From: an uncultured Clostridia bacterium
GTDB taxonomy: Bacteria > Bacillota_A > Clostridia > TANB77 > CAG-508
DNA: 27,317 bases
Assembly (NCBI GenBank): GCA_947588915.1
Contig: CANPZA010000004.1
Coordinates: 1 to 27,317, forward strand
Direction of reading: 5' to 3'
The position numbers were made by a program, and so were the translations under genes. Position 1 is the first letter of the stretch. The number at the start of each line of letters is the position of its first letter. The notes under the pieces were generated by a model. It was not told the DNA's origin and made no database searches. It saw nothing but the letters and a program-made list of their open reading frames with translations. This document shows, piece after piece, positions 26,950 to 27,317 of this stretch.

Positions 26950-27317
26950 ATGGAAAATAAGGAATTAAAAGAAAGCTTTATTGATGAAAAAACAGGAATA
27001 GAATATATAAGACTTGGAGATTATTATATTCCAAATTTAGTATTACCAAAACAAAAGAAAATTCATTTGAATAAATATGGAAGAATGAGATTAAACTATT
27101 TAAAGGAATATAAGAAAGCAGAATATACAATTTTATTTATAGAAAATAAACTAATGGAGCATTTAGAAGAAATACAAGAAACAGCAACTAAAAGAGTTAA
27201 TCAAATTATTGAAGATTTGAAAGCTAAAAGTAATTTGACCGAAGATATGAAAAATACTGATATGCTTTATTGGGTAGGAACTATGAATGTAATTAAGCAA
27301 CAAGCAGAGGGTGCGCC
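26950..27317 (+). CDS. tnpV: TnpV-type transposon-associated protein, partial
   Basis: Open to the window end (122 codons seen). LGDYYIPNLVLPKQKKIHLN, then KYGRMRLNYLKEYKKAEYTI and LFIENKLMEHLEEIQETATK follow the order of TnpV proteins: an 'IPxLxLP' start, KYGxxRxxYLKE, then L..HL.EI. The end of the visible part (MLYWVGTMNVIKQQAEG) matches the family's W.xxMNxIxxxAEE pattern. TnpV is carried by clostridial transposons and integrative elements, with unclear function. ATGGAGGA precedes the ATG. It suggests the window's right edge enters a mobile element or its remnant. Confidence 0.75.
   Translation, partial: MENKELKESFIDEKTGIEYIRLGDYYIPNLVLPKQKKIHLNKYGRMRLNYLKEYKKAEYTILFIENKLMEHLEEIQETATKRVNQIIEDLKAKSNLTEDMKNTDMLYWVGTMNVIKQQAEGA

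Overview
The window is very AT-rich. Its genes favour A/T-ending codons and AGA for arginine, and they carry strong AGGAGG-type ribosome binding sites and TTGACA/TATAAT-type promoters. Together with a clostridial-type CwlD amidase, a class B sortase, SMC and an rpsF-ssb-rpsR operon, this points to an uncultured low-GC Bacillota (Clostridia-like, possibly gut) organism. The taxonomy is inferred from style and gene families only.

Layout. 1-1040 (minus strand): a metallo-beta-lactamase-fold hydrolase followed by the N-terminal fragment of a MATE transporter. 1040-2050: about 1 kb with no convincing gene, probably decayed DNA. 2052-5998: a small Xre regulator and smc. 6121-7302 (minus): a surface protein with a pilin-like N-terminus. 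7666-8736: the rpsF-ssb-rpsR operon. 8939-11196: a sortase substrate with a beta-helix-like repeat region, then a class B sortase. 11400-14134: a membrane-anchored Ig-like protein, a CmpB-type membrane protein and a diguanylate cyclase. 14197-16297: cwlD and two small membrane proteins. 16451-24549: a giant cyclic beta-1,2-glucan synthase-like enzyme. 24745-26481: a second pilin-like protein with GLUG-type repeats. 26697-27317: a truncated third copy of the pilin-like N-terminus and the start of a TnpV-type gene.

The main observation is a recurrent +1 reading-frame break. smc, cwlD (twice), the glucan synthase gene (twice) and the MATE fragment each need the reading frame to move forward by one base. 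All six places have the same form: an in-frame CGG codon followed by A, where skipping the C gives GGA, usually at a conserved glycine. Apart from one atypical small gene (CGG at 16067), I found no other in-frame CGG codon in the recognised genes. The same four letters in the harmless phase (NNC GGA) occur at least nine times without any frame break. The simplest reading is that CGG is unassigned or very poorly read here, and CGG-A acts as a +1 frameshift or quadruplet (CGGA) codon meaning glycine. A sequence artefact is the main rival explanation and could be excluded from raw reads.

Secondary observations: the three pilin-like genes share one leader, with two TGTWAH-like half-sites placed exactly 13 bases upstream of a TTGAAA-N17-TAAAAT promoter. 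cwlD and the glucan synthase gene each have their Shine-Dalgarno sequence buried in the 3' arm of a long hairpin followed by a U-run. Most of the window looks like cell-envelope biology: sortase, pilin-like proteins, amidase, glucan synthase and c-di-GMP synthesis.
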